Numbered from the stretch's first letter, positions 25,947-34,420 are shown. The stretch is DNA of 64,000 bases from Niveispirillum fermenti (GCF_048066175.1 NZ_JBLTXA010000011.1:87301-151300); one strand, 5' to 3'. Notes: a model not told the origin generated them from the letters alone. Made by a program: numbers and translations.

Positions 25947-25971
25947 CGGGAAACAGCAGGACGGAAAAGGA

Positions 25972-26634
25972 TCAATCCTTTTCGCCTTCATTGTAGTCGC
26001 GGATATCGGCAGGGTCCCAAACGGCACCACGGCGACGGCGATTGGCATTGCTGGCCGCGCTTGGGGCGGCAGCGGCCTTCGGCTGCCGTTTCGTCCCCGG
26101 AACCGGCCCGCGCCGGCGCGGCGCTTCCATCGCCATCGGCGTGGCAGGACTTTCCTCCGGGGTGGCCGTATATTGACGGTTTGCGGCGGCGGCGGCCCCC
26201 CCCTCCTCGTCATAGCCGGCATTGGGAGAAACGGCCCGCAGCAGGGATCCGACAGCGTCCGCCACCTCTTCCGGTGCGGATTTCCAGGCGCGCAACAGGT
26301 CCAGTTCGCGACGGGACAGGATGGGGGACGATCCCTCAGCCGTGGCCGCGAAGCTTTCCGGCGGCCGGCGCATGTCGGGCACGTCCAGGCCATCGAAGAA
26401 GAAAGTCAGCGGAACGTCGAGAATATCCGCCAAACGGTACAGCTTTCCAACGGAAACCCTATTGGAACCCCGTTCGTATTTCTGGACTTGCTGGAAAGTA
26501 ATACCCAGCGCCTTTGCCAGATCAGACTGACTCATCCCTAAAAGGCCGCGACGAAGCCTGATACGGCCAGCCACGTGATTCTCGATCACTGTCTCCAGCG
26601 CAGCAACGGCTGCGTTTTTGCTTCGTCTCGGCAT
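25972..26634 (-). CDS. XRE/Cro-CI family transcriptional regulator with basic tail
   Basis: 220 aa. Residues ~20-80 are a helix-turn-helix of the HTH_3 type (IRLRRGLLGMSQSDLAKALG, ITFQQVQKYERGSNRVSVGK). LYRLADILDVPLTFFFDGLD then follows, as in a widespread alphaproteobacterial regulator family. Residues 140-220 are low-complexity and basic, with AT-hook-like RRRGPVPGTKRQPK and NANRRRRGAVWDP, an uncommon extension. The start is the ATG at 26634. The gene lies next to a 0.55-kb A+T-rich region, which may be its own target (inference). The gene has its own strong terminator. Confidence 0.85.
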   Translation of the reverse strand: MPRRSKNAAVAALETVIENHVAGRIRLRRGLLGMSQSDLAKALGITFQQVQKYERGSNRVSVGKLYRLADILDVPLTFFFDGLDVPDMRRPPESFAATAEGSSPILSRRELDLLRAWKSAPEEVADAVGSLLRAVSPNAGYDEEGGAAAAANRQYTATPEESPATPMAMEAPRRRGPVPGTKRQPKAAAAPSAASNANRRRRGAVWDPADIRDYNEGEKD

Positions 26635-27187
26635 AGAACCCTATTGCCCCCTCTGCGCATTCTTACGCCCATGCTCTTTCAAGCCATCAGCCCGAAAACA
26701 GGGCAAATCCCTAACATTCCTATGCAGAACAATCGGACATTTCCGCTTGCTGGTCAAATCAACGGTCAGCCTGCACTGCGTCCCGCCGACTGTCACAACC
26801 TCAACCACGCACTGCTTCATGCCATCGTATGGCAATATTAGCAGTTTCATTGAGACTGTCCATAACTTGTATGCCATATCCCAAAAAGCGAAACAGGCTT
26901 AGCTAAAGATTAACGCAAAATAAGATAAAATTTGGTGCGTTTCTGGCCACCCCCAAAGAGAAATAAGGGGTTGCGCGACAATTATTACTACTGGGAGTTT
27001 AAAAACGCTTTTTTGCGTTTCCTTTTTTGGCTCCGGTCGCCCGAACCATCGCGCCCTGGGGATTTCTCCATCCTTATTGCCGTAAGGGCCCAGGATGTCA
27101 ACGACGCCGAATCGCTCAACGCCCCGCCTTTCGGCAAGGAATCGAGCTACCCCGAAAATGTCACAGGTATGCCGGGAACAAACCGCC
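26635..27187. other. A+T-rich intergenic region upstream of the XRE gene
   Basis: 553 bp, far richer in A+T than the rest of the window, especially 26840-27030. It contains the bidirectional terminator at 27001-27028. Short open frames on both strands (for example minus 26641-26877) use codons unlike the neighbouring genes and are not called. It probably holds the XRE promoter and operators, but no specific site could be fixed. Confidence 0.6.
27001..27028. terminator. Bidirectional terminator
   Basis: AAACGC-TTTTTT-GCGTTT (27003-27020), followed by CCTTTTTT on the plus strand and by TTAAAC on the minus strand. On the minus strand it lies downstream of the small gene at 27188-27412. Confidence 0.7.
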
Positions 27188-27412
27188 CTAAGCCGCGTTT
27201 CCGATCTGGTCGGGAAGCATGATGGCGGCGATTTCACCGTAGGTCTGTCGTTCCGCCCGCAAAACCATCAGCCATTCCCGTAAACTTTCATGGACGAAGC
27301 AATGATGGGGCTGGGATAATTCCGCTTCCGTATCGTTGATCAGCCTGTCCAATAAACGGGCATGGACAAACGCGGCCTGACGAATATGGGCATCGACAGT
27401 GAAATCCGGCAT
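27188..27412 (-). CDS. Small protein of unknown function
   Basis: 74 aa from the ATG at 27412, which has a GGAG site seven bases upstream; a GTG at 27463 would add 17 residues. The sequence is MPDFTVDAHIRQAAFVHARL with EWLMVLRAERQTYGEIAAIM near the end: mostly helical, soluble, no cysteine cluster, no known motif. It lies 93 bp after the lytic transglycosylase on the same strand and is followed, after an A+T-rich stretch, by a terminator. I do not recognise the family. Confidence 0.55.
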   Translation of the reverse strand: MPDFTVDAHIRQAAFVHARLLDRLINDTEAELSQPHHCFVHESLREWLMVLRAERQTYGEIAAIMLPDQIGNAA

Positions 27413-27505
27413 CGGAGCACTCCGGGCGACAAGATGAAACGACGGGATATCATCACCCGTCACCCGGCTTTTTGCGTGCGAAAATAGGGATTAGCACTTT
27501 CGTGC

Positions 27506-29527
27506 TCAGCCGTTGGTAGAAGCTCCCCTATCCAGGTCTGTCGTCATACGGCTGGGCGTACCGCCAAGGCGCGCACGGTACAGATGTATGTTTTCCAGAA
27601 CGCGCTGTACATAGTTGCGCGTCTCGTAGATCGGCATGGTTTCGATCCAGTCGATGACGTCCACGCCATTCCCCCGCGGGTCGCCGAAGGCCCTCAGCCA
27701 GCCATTCACCCGGCCGGGCCCGGCATTGTAGGCCGCGATGGCCAGGACATAAGAACCGCCGAAACGGTCGATCATGTCCGCCAGATAGATGGAGCCGATC
27801 TCGACATTGTGCCTTGGATCGGTCAGCAGCCGGTCGGCGGTATGCCGCTTAAGCCCCTGCTGCTTAGCGACACCGCCCGCCGTGGCGGGCATGACCTGCA
27901 TCAGGCCGCGGGCGCCGGCCGAACTGACGGCATCTGTCTTGAAATTGCTCTCCTGCCGTATGATGCCGTGGATCAGCGCCGCCTCCGGCCGGGAGGGGGG
28001 CTTGCCGGGCAGCAGCGGGAACCCCTCCCCCGCCAGCACGAAACCATCCTGCCAGGCCGCGCGCGAGGTGATGACGGCCAGATCGGGCCGCTTGATACGG
28101 TTGGCCAGATCGCCGATCAGCCGGTAATTCTCACCGGTCCGGGCATCCACGGTCAATTTACGCAGGAACAGGGCCACACGATCACTGTCCGCCCCCTCGA
28201 TACGGGTCAGCAGTTCCACGACGCGCACCATCTCCTGACGCTCGAACGCCTTGCGGTGATCATCGGTGACTTCCGGTTGTGCGGGCAGGGTGCTGCCGGC
28301 AGGAAGGTCCAGATGGTCCGATGCCAGCAACCCATAGAAAGTGCCGCCATAGCTGGTCGCCGTCTGGAACCATTGGGTGGAACGCTGCCTGTCCCCCATC
28401 TCCGCCAGCGCACGGCCGGCCCAATAGGCGCCGCGCGACTTGCTGAGCGGTGAACTGGTCCCCCGGAACAGCGCCTCGAAATGCTTCAAGGCGGCTTCCG
28501 GCTTGTCCAGGCGGCGCAGCGCCAGCCATCCGGCCAGAAATTCCGCCTGCGCGAACGCCAGCCCATCCTTGGCCGCGTGGGCCGCCACGACATCATAGGC
28601 CCGCTTGAACTTGCCTTGCTCCATCAGGCGGCGGGCCAGGATATGGCGCTCCACCCACCATTCCGCCGTGCGCTGTTCCTCCGCCGGGCGCTTGACGGCC
28701 AGCAGCTCCAGTGCGCCGTCATCCATATCCTTGCGCCGGCGCCAGCGCGTGCGTTCATAAGCCAGGGCGGCATCGCCGGCCAGGACCGCCGGCACGCGCC
28801 GGACAGCACCATCCACGCCGGGCGACATGGCGGCCAGCGCGATCCGTGCTTCCGCGAGGGACCGCTGACCACCACTGACCAGCGGCATGACCCGCCGCGC
28901 CTCGTCGGTCCGGCCAGCCCACAAAAGGCGATCCAGCCGGGCCACATGGTCTTCCGGGCGCAGCAGGCTGACATACCGGCCGCGGAAATCCCGTTCCTCC
29001 ACCGCGCCGAAGGAGCCATTGACATAGCGGTCACGGACCAGCGCGATGGCCTTGTCCGACGCCTTCGTCTCCATCAGCGCCACGATGTAGCGATCGAATC
29101 CGGCATGGGTCAGGGGCGCATTACGCTCAAACCACGCCCTGACATCCGGAGAGGAAAGGGTTGCCGGCATCCGGGCCTCGGCATTGCGCCGCAGGGCCGC
29201 CTGGTTCGGCCAGTCCGGATGACGGGCCATGAAGGCCACCAGCGCCTCCCAACTGGCATCGGTATTGGGCCGCGTCAGGTCGATCCAGAGCAGCACCTGC
29301 GCCGGCAACGCCTCCTTGGCACGCCGCGCCGCATGGTGCGCCTCCTCCAGCCGGCCGCGATCGGCGGCGCTGAAAGCCTGCTTGTAGATGGCAATGTCGG
29401 AAGAGCTGATCGCCCATGCCATGCCGGGCGCCCCGAGCCCGATCCCAAGGCAAAGCAGCATCGCCGCCAGGGCACGGCCTGCCAGCTTGTTTCGGGGATT
29501 GGGGCTGATTAATGTTCGCGCCTTCAT
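27506..29527 (-). CDS. slt: Soluble lytic murein transglycosylase
   Basis: Cleaves peptidoglycan glycan strands with formation of 1,6-anhydro-muramic ends. 673 aa. A signal peptide (GRALAAMLLCLGIGLGAPGMAWA region, residues ~17-38) is followed by a long superhelical alpha-domain as in Slt70. The C-terminal GH23 domain has the catalytic Glu in HGIIRQESNF, then SSAGARGLMQVMPATA and IAAYNAGPGRVNGWL. The start is the ATG at 29527, only 24 bp from the divergent dapA ATG, so the two promoters must overlap one another's coding sequence or each other. Confidence 0.92.
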   Translation of the reverse strand: MKARTLISPNPRNKLAGRALAAMLLCLGIGLGAPGMAWAISSSDIAIYKQAFSAADRGRLEEAHHAARRAKEALPAQVLLWIDLTRPNTDASWEALVAFMARHPDWPNQAALRRNAEARMPATLSSPDVRAWFERNAPLTHAGFDRYIVALMETKASDKAIALVRDRYVNGSFGAVEERDFRGRYVSLLRPEDHVARLDRLLWAGRTDEARRVMPLVSGGQRSLAEARIALAAMSPGVDGAVRRVPAVLAGDAALAYERTRWRRRKDMDDGALELLAVKRPAEEQRTAEWWVERHILARRLMEQGKFKRAYDVVAAHAAKDGLAFAQAEFLAGWLALRRLDKPEAALKHFEALFRGTSSPLSKSRGAYWAGRALAEMGDRQRSTQWFQTATSYGGTFYGLLASDHLDLPAGSTLPAQPEVTDDHRKAFERQEMVRVVELLTRIEGADSDRVALFLRKLTVDARTGENYRLIGDLANRIKRPDLAVITSRAAWQDGFVLAGEGFPLLPGKPPSRPEAALIHGIIRQESNFKTDAVSSAGARGLMQVMPATAGGVAKQQGLKRHTADRLLTDPRHNVEIGSIYLADMIDRFGGSYVLAIAAYNAGPGRVNGWLRAFGDPRGNGVDVIDWIETMPIYETRNYVQRVLENIHLYRARLGGTPSRMTTDLDRGASTNG

Positions 29528-29551
29528 TGGTTCTGACCGGAGTGTCCCGCC

Positions 29552-30427
29552 ATGTTCAAGGGTTCCATCGTCGCATTGATCACGCCTTTTCGCGACGGGA
29601 AGGTGGATGAGCCCGCCTTCCAGGACTTTGTGGACTGGCAGATCAAACAGGGGACGCACGGGGTTGTTCCGGTCGGGACGACCGGCGAGTCGCCCACCCT
29701 TTCGCATGAAGAACATCGTATCGTCATCTCCCTGGCGGTGGAGGTGGCCAATGGCCGCGTCCCCGTCATCGCCGGTACCGGTTCCAATTCGACGGAAGAG
29801 GCCATCGCCCTCACCCGCCATGCCAAGCAGATCGGCGCCGACGCCGCCCTGATCGTGACACCTTATTACAATAAGCCGTCGCAGGAAGGCCTTTATCAAC
29901 ATTACAAGGCCATCCACGATGCTGTCGACCTGCCGATCATCATCTACAATATTCCCGGCCGCAGCGTCATCGACATGAGCGTTGCGACCATGGCACGGCT
30001 GGCCAAGCTGCCGAACATTGTCGGCGTGAAGGATGCGACTGCCGATCTGGTCCGCCCCCTGCGCACGCGGGTGGAGATCGGCCCCGATTTCTGCCAGCTT
30101 TCGGGTGAGGATGGCACGGCAGCGGCCTTCCTGGCCCAGGGTGGCGTGGGCTGCATCTCCGTTACGGCGAATGTGGCGCCGGCCCTGTGCGCGCAGATGC
30201 AGAATGCCTGGGCCACCGGCAACATGACGGAGATGGCCCGCATCCGCGACCTGCTGATGCCACTGCACCATGCCATGTTCGTGGAGACCAGCCCCGCCCC
30301 GGTGAAATACGCCGCCAGTCTGCTCGGCAAGTCCACCCCGGACGTGCGCCTGCCGCTGGTCCCCTGCTCTGCCGAGGGGCGTGCCGTCGTGGAGGATGCG
30401 ATGCGCAAGGCCGGCCTGATCAACTGA
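29552..30427 (+). CDS. dapA: 4-hydroxy-tetrahydrodipicolinate synthase
   Basis: Condenses pyruvate and aspartate semialdehyde, the entry to lysine and diaminopimelate. 291 aa. The Schiff-base lysine lies in NIVGVKDAT (about residue 161), the catalytic Tyr in IIIYNIPGRS (about 133), and the Thr pair in PVGTTGESPTL. The start is the ATG at 29552 with GGAG ten bases before. It is divergent from slt; both products serve the cell wall. A strong terminator follows, yet smpB starts only 74 bp after the stop. Confidence 0.96.
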   Translation: MFKGSIVALITPFRDGKVDEPAFQDFVDWQIKQGTHGVVPVGTTGESPTLSHEEHRIVISLAVEVANGRVPVIAGTGSNSTEEAIALTRHAKQIGADAALIVTPYYNKPSQEGLYQHYKAIHDAVDLPIIIYNIPGRSVIDMSVATMARLAKLPNIVGVKDATADLVRPLRTRVEIGPDFCQLSGEDGTAAAFLAQGGVGCISVTANVAPALCAQMQNAWATGNMTEMARIRDLLMPLHHAMFVETSPAPVKYAASLLGKSTPDVRLPLVPCSAEGRAVVEDAMRKAGLIN

Positions 30428-30445
30428 CTTCATTGAACTCCACGG

Positions 30446-30480
30446 AACGTCCCCCCATAACAGGGGGGACGTTTTCTTTT
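30446..30480 (+). terminator. Terminator after dapA
   Basis: AACGTCCCCCC-ATAACA-GGGGGGACGTT (30446-30473) followed by TTCTTTT. A classic intrinsic terminator between dapA and smpB. Confidence 0.92.
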
Positions 30481-30500
30481 GGGATCGGATCACACCGGCA

Positions 30501-30974
30501 ATGGCGAACAACGCGCCCGAGCGCAAAATGGCGGCACAGAACCGCCGGGCCCGCTTCGACTACTTCATCGAGGATACGATCGAGGCCGGCATCATGCTGA
30601 CCGGCACGGAGGTCAAATCATTGCGGGGCGGCAAGGCTTCCATCCTGGAAAGCTATGCCGGCGATGTCGGGGGCGAGCTGTTCCTGATCAATTCCTACAT
30701 CCCCGAATACGGGCAGGCCGGCGCCTGGCTGCAGCATGACCCGAAGCGCCCGCGCAAGCTGCTGGTCCGCAAGCGCGAGTTGGAGCGCATGTTGAACGCC
30801 ATCGCCCGCCAGGGCATGACCCTGGTGCCCATGTCCATCTATTTCAACGACCGTGGCAAGGCCAAGGTCGAGATCGGCATCGCCAAGGGCAAGAAGAAGG
30901 GCGACAAGCGCGAGACGGAGAAGGAACGCGACTGGCAGCGCGACAAGGCCCGCCTGATGCGCGCGCGGGGGTGA
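30501..30974 (+). CDS. smpB: SsrA-binding protein SmpB
   Basis: Partner of tmRNA in rescue of stalled ribosomes. 157 aa. The oligonucleotide-binding barrel shows ARFDYFIEDTIEAGIML, GTEVKSLRGGKASILESYA and RPRKLLVRKRELERM. The basic C-terminal tail (GKKKGDKRETEKERDWQRD) is the part that enters the ribosomal mRNA channel. The start is the ATG at 30501. Its TGA directly abuts the stop codon of the convergent gene, inside a 16-base palindrome. No tmRNA gene was seen in the window. Confidence 0.95.
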   Translation: MANNAPERKMAAQNRRARFDYFIEDTIEAGIMLTGTEVKSLRGGKASILESYAGDVGGELFLINSYIPEYGQAGAWLQHDPKRPRKLLVRKRELERMLNAIARQGMTLVPMSIYFNDRGKAKVEIGIAKGKKKGDKRETEKERDWQRDKARLMRARG

Positions 30975-30982
30975 TCACCCCC
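30967..30982. repeat. Perfect palindrome across two abutting stop codons
   Basis: GGGGGTGATCACCCCC spans the end of smpB and the end of the convergent methyltransferase gene; the two stop codons touch with no base between. It may serve as a short shared transcript-end hairpin. Confidence 0.6.
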
Positions 30983-31799
30983 GCTCGAACAGCCAGTTCA
31001 TGCGGCTGTCCCCGAAGGCGCGGTAACCCGCCGCCTTCAGCCGGCCGAGAAGGTCGCCGCCCCAGCTTTCCTGCGAACGCTCGATGATGATGACACGCGG
31101 CCACAGGCTTTCCGGGGCCGCCGCGAAGAAGGGCAGCAGGGCCTTGTCCTCCGCCCCTTCAATGTCGATCTTCAGAACGTCGATGCCGGTGACCCCGGCC
31201 CCCCCCAGCACGTCCAGCAACGGGCGCACCCGAACGGGCGTGCTGGCCCCGCCATGGTCGCGGACCAGGGACGAGCCCCCCAGGTTGGAATTGTCCAGAT
31301 AAAGGCCCAGCACCCCTTCCTCCGCCCCGATCGCGCAATCGACATGGGTGATGGCGGCGTCGGTCCGGTTGATGGACAGGTTGAAGCGCAGCCGCCGCGC
31401 CGCCTCCGGCCCCGGTTCGATGGCCAGGATGCGGCCGGCCGGCCCCAGCAGGCGAGCCGCATTCAGAGTATAAAGCCCGACATTGGCGCCGATATCGACA
31501 AAGGTGCCGTCACGCGGCAACCGGTCGGCCAGAAGCGCCATTTCCGCCGGATCGAAAAATTGCGGCATGAACAGGAACTTGCGCTCCCCGACATTATCGT
31601 CGGGATAAAGGCGCAGATTGATGCCGCGGACCGCTACATCGAATACCGGCCCCTGGAGCAGCATGGCCACGCGCCGCAGCCACAGGGCCAGCCGCCGGCC
31701 CATCGGCGTCAACGGCTGCGCCTGGCAGAAGCCGATAAGGGCGCGGGGCAGCGTACCGGGCGCGTGAAAGCCGAAAGGGGCTGCGGGATCATGGCGCAA
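30975..31799 (-). CDS. FkbM-family methyltransferase
   Basis: 274 aa. The SAM-binding motif is DGTFVDIGANVGLYTLNAA (about residues 98-115), followed by GRILAIEPGPEAARRL, ITHVDCAIGAEEGVLGLY, and the FkbM signature IDVLKIDIEGAEDKAL. Such enzymes often O-methylate sugars or polyketides; the target here is unknown. The start is doubtful: TTG at 31799 with a GGAG nine bases upstream, or the ATG at 31703. There are no sugar-biosynthesis neighbours, so its context says little. Confidence 0.82.
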   Translation of the reverse strand: MRHDPAAPFGFHAPGTLPRALIGFCQAQPLTPMGRRLALWLRRVAMLLQGPVFDVAVRGINLRLYPDDNVGERKFLFMPQFFDPAEMALLADRLPRDGTFVDIGANVGLYTLNAARLLGPAGRILAIEPGPEAARRLRFNLSINRTDAAITHVDCAIGAEEGVLGLYLDNSNLGGSSLVRDHGGASTPVRVRPLLDVLGGAGVTGIDVLKIDIEGAEDKALLPFFAAAPESLWPRVIIIERSQESWGGDLLGRLKAAGYRAFGDSRMNWLFERG

Positions 31800-31910
31800 G
31801 GGTGCGGTCTCCGCTTCCGTGAAGCTGGTTTGTGGAACGGGCTGTGATGCTTATGCCACAAGCGGGCGGCGGGCTGCATCCCCTTATGCCGCAATGCAAA
31901 TCCATCTTCA

Positions 31911-31939
31911 TTGACAAGGCGGCAACCACTATGTGCAAT
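31911..31939 (+). promoter_or_regulatory. Promoter for the polyamine-binding protein gene
   Basis: TTGACA (31911-31916), 17 bp, TGCAAT (31934-31939). The -35 is consensus and the -10 matches at four of six. Transcript start would be near 31946, a leader of about 90 bases. Confidence 0.5.
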
Positions 31940-32034
31940 GCGTGGCGTCCAGGGTGCCGCTGGCAGGCGGCATCTGTCATCCCGGTGCGGTCCCCGTGTG
32001 GTGCGGGGCGTCCGATCTGATTGGGGGGTCCTTG

Positions 32035-33129
32035 ATGAAGATGAAGCAGGTGATTGGCGCCATCGGCATGGTTGCCGCCGTCGCCCTTGGCCATTCGGCC
32101 ATGGCCCAGGAAAAGAAGGTCAACATCTACAACTGGGCCGACTATATCGGCGAGACGACGCTGGACGATTTCACGAAGGCGACCGGCATCCGCACGCAGT
32201 ATGACGTCTTCACCGATCTGGAAACCCTGGAATCGAAGCTGCTGGTCGGCAATTCCGGCTATGACGTGGCCGTGCCGACCGCCGAGCCGACGATGCGCAA
32301 GCTGATCCAGGCCGGGGCCATCCAGAAGCTGAACAAGGCCCTGATTCCCAATCTGAAGCATGTCGATCCCGCCCTGATGAAGCTGGTCCAGTCGACGGAC
32401 CCCGGCAATGAATATGGCGTCATCTATCAATGGGGCACCATCGGCATCGGCTACAATGTCGAGAAGGTGAAGGAGCTGCTGCCCGACGCCCCGACCGATA
32501 GCTGGCAACTGGTCTTCAATCCGGAGAACGCCAAGAAGCTGGCCGCCTGCGGTATCGTCTTCCTGGACAGCCAGACCGATGTCATGCCGTCGGTGTTCCA
32601 GGCGATCGGCCTTGACCCCAATACCGAAAGCTCGGAAGACACCAAGAAGGCGGAAGAGGCGATGCTGGCCATCCGCCCCTATATCAAGACCTTCGCGCCG
32701 TCCATCATCGACCCGCTGGCGACGGGCAATGCCTGCGTGGCCGTGGGCTATTCGGGTGACGTGTTCCAGGCCGCGGCCCGTGCGGCCGAGGCCGAGGCGA
32801 AGTTCACCATCGAATATTCCATCCCCAAGGAAGGGGCGCAGGTCTGGTTCGACGTGGCCACCATCCCGGCCGGCGCCAATGTCGAAACCGCCAGCGCCTT
32901 CATCAACTATGTGCTGGAACCGAAGGTCATGGCCGGTATCAGCGACTATGTCGCCTATGCCAACGCCGTCCCGGCCTCCTGGCCGCTGATGGACCCGGAA
33001 GTGGCCAAGAACCCGGCCATCTTCCCCCCGGCCGACGTGATGGCCAAGATGTTCACCGTGACCCAGATCAGCCAGAAGGCCGAGCGCGAGCGTACCCGGT
33101 CCTGGACGCGGATCAAGACGCGCCGCTGA
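32035..33129 (+). CDS. Putrescine/spermidine ABC transporter substrate-binding protein (PotF-like)
   Basis: 364 aa periplasmic binding protein. A signal peptide covers residues 1-24 (VAAVALGHSAMAQ). The mature start KVNIYNWADYIGE is the hallmark of the PotF/PotD group, with FEKATG-like DDFTKATGI and YDVAVPTAEPTMRKLI following. IYQWGTIGIGYN, and GDVFQAAARAAEAEAKFTIE in the second lobe, also fit. The start is the ATG at 32035; a second Met lies two codons in. No permease or ATPase gene is adjacent, so it is an orphan binding protein here. It is flanked by its own promoter and terminator. Confidence 0.9.
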   Translation: MKMKQVIGAIGMVAAVALGHSAMAQEKKVNIYNWADYIGETTLDDFTKATGIRTQYDVFTDLETLESKLLVGNSGYDVAVPTAEPTMRKLIQAGAIQKLNKALIPNLKHVDPALMKLVQSTDPGNEYGVIYQWGTIGIGYNVEKVKELLPDAPTDSWQLVFNPENAKKLAACGIVFLDSQTDVMPSVFQAIGLDPNTESSEDTKKAEEAMLAIRPYIKTFAPSIIDPLATGNACVAVGYSGDVFQAAARAAEAEAKFTIEYSIPKEGAQVWFDVATIPAGANVETASAFINYVLEPKVMAGISDYVAYANAVPASWPLMDPEVAKNPAIFPPADVMAKMFTVTQISQKAERERTRSWTRIKTRR

Positions 33130-33158
33130 GCGGCCGCGTCGGGTTGACTTGAGGGGCA

Positions 33159-33192
33159 GCCGCCGGCGGAACCATCCGCCGGCGGCTTTTTC
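33159..33192 (+). terminator. Terminator after the polyamine-binding protein gene
   Basis: 12-bp stem GCCGCCGGCGGA-ACCA-TCCGCCGGCGGC followed by TTTTTC. The T-run overlaps the stop codon of the convergent mutarotase gene. Confidence 0.92.
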
Positions 33193-34318
33193 ATATCGTC
33201 ATGAAACGATATTCGCTGCGCGAGCGGAAGACATGGCCCGGCCGCAGAAGAGTGGACGGAAATTCAGGCCGGTTGGGACTGTCCTGGAAATGCTGGGGTT
33301 CCAGGCACACACCACAATGCGGCCGGTAGACCACGCCGCCACGCCCCACCATATCCAGACTGTTGGCCGTGAAAAGCTGAACCCCGGGCTCGGTCGTCCA
33401 TAATTCCATGGCCCGGCCGCTATCCGGATGTTCCAGGCGCGCGGCGCGGCGCATAGATCGCCCGGCCATCCCTCTGATCTCGAAACAATGATCATAGCCG
33501 CCGCCGATGCGCATCTGCTCCTCTGTCGCGGCGATATCACGGCCCAGGGGCTTGGGCTGCCGGAAATCCAGCGCGGTGCCGGCCACAGACCTATATTCAC
33601 CCGTCACCAGTTTGTCCGGCCCGAACGGGGTGAACCGGTCCGCCTCCACCATCAGCAGATGATCATGGATGAGTGCGCCCGGCACGCCCGACAGGTTGAA
33701 ATAGCTGTGATGGGTTGGGTTCAGCACGGTGGGCCGGGTCGTGCGCGCCTGAAAATCCAGGCAAAGGCGATTGTCGTCGGTCAGGCTATAAGTCACATCG
33801 ATGGTCAATTCCCCAGGGAAACCCTGATCACCATCGGCACTCACCAGGGTCAGGCGCAAGGCTGCCCCCGTGGCCGCGGCGCGTGCCTGCCAGTTACGCC
33901 TGGCAAATCCGATCGGGCCACCATGGGAGGAATGGCGGCTGTTCCCGGTTTCCAGCCGCACCTCCCGTCCATCCAGCATGAAACGGCCGTTGGCGATCCG
34001 GCCGGCATAGCGACCGACCGTCGTGCCGAAATTGCGCGAGCGGGTACGATAGGCCTCCAGATCGTCCAGCCCCAGCACCATCTCCGCCAGCCGCCCGTTG
34101 CGGTCGGGCATGGTGAGGCTGGTCACCGCCGCGCCATAGGTCATCACCCGCGCCACGGCACCACCGGCATTGGCCAGGGTGTAAAGGGTCACCCCCTCTC
34201 CATCCGGCAACTGGCCGAACGGTGAGGCCGTCACCGTTCCCCGCCGGGTCATGCCAGGGGCACAACCGGCGAGCGGCAGGCTGGACAGGCCTAGCAGCAT
34301 TTGACGGCGCGACAGCAT
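33191..34318 (-). CDS. galM: Exported aldose 1-epimerase, predicted lipoprotein
   Basis: 375 aa. Interconverts alpha and beta anomers of sugars such as galactose. The family residues are present: GRYAGRIANGRF, the His in HSSHGG, catalytic His in NPTHHSYFNLSG, and the Glu in CLEPQHFQDSPN. Unlike cytoplasmic GalM, it starts MLSRRQMLLGLSSLPLAGCA: a twin-arginine-like RR motif with a lipobox LAGC at residues 17-20. So it is probably lipid-anchored in the periplasm. The start is the ATG at 34318, with GGGGGAG eight bases upstream; an ATG six codons earlier lies before that site. Confidence 0.9.
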   Translation of the reverse strand: MLSRRQMLLGLSSLPLAGCAPGMTRRGTVTASPFGQLPDGEGVTLYTLANAGGAVARVMTYGAAVTSLTMPDRNGRLAEMVLGLDDLEAYRTRSRNFGTTVGRYAGRIANGRFMLDGREVRLETGNSRHSSHGGPIGFARRNWQARAAATGAALRLTLVSADGDQGFPGELTIDVTYSLTDDNRLCLDFQARTTRPTVLNPTHHSYFNLSGVPGALIHDHLLMVEADRFTPFGPDKLVTGEYRSVAGTALDFRQPKPLGRDIAATEEQMRIGGGYDHCFEIRGMAGRSMRRAARLEHPDSGRAMELWTTEPGVQLFTANSLDMVGRGGVVYRPHCGVCLEPQHFQDSPNRPEFPSTLLRPGHVFRSRSEYRFMTI

Positions 34319-34420
34319 CCTGCGGCACTCCCCCATCGGTAACCGGTGTCAATTTGACACTCACCGGCCCGTTCAGGCAAGGGAGACGGGGAAAGCCCCC
34401 TTATCAAAACCGCAGACCCG

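Larger units (their letters stand above)
25607..25971. other. Gap holding repeat copy B and a terminator
   Basis: 365 bp between the PRMT-like gene and the XRE regulator. The first 60 bp are A+T-rich. Repeat copy B spans 25670-25862, then an inverted repeat TCACCT-N8-AGGTGA (25891-25910), then the XRE terminator. No gene is supported. Confidence 0.7.

Noticed and set aside
26641..26877. 78-codon minus-strand frame ending seven bases before the XRE gene
   Set aside because: Position is tempting, but codon use (many A/T-ending codons) is unlike the neighbours, no ribosome site stands out, and the peptide shows no family feature.
26899..27237. 112-codon minus-strand frame in the A+T-rich gap
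   Set aside because: It runs through the bidirectional terminator hairpin and overlaps the better-supported small gene at 27188-27412.
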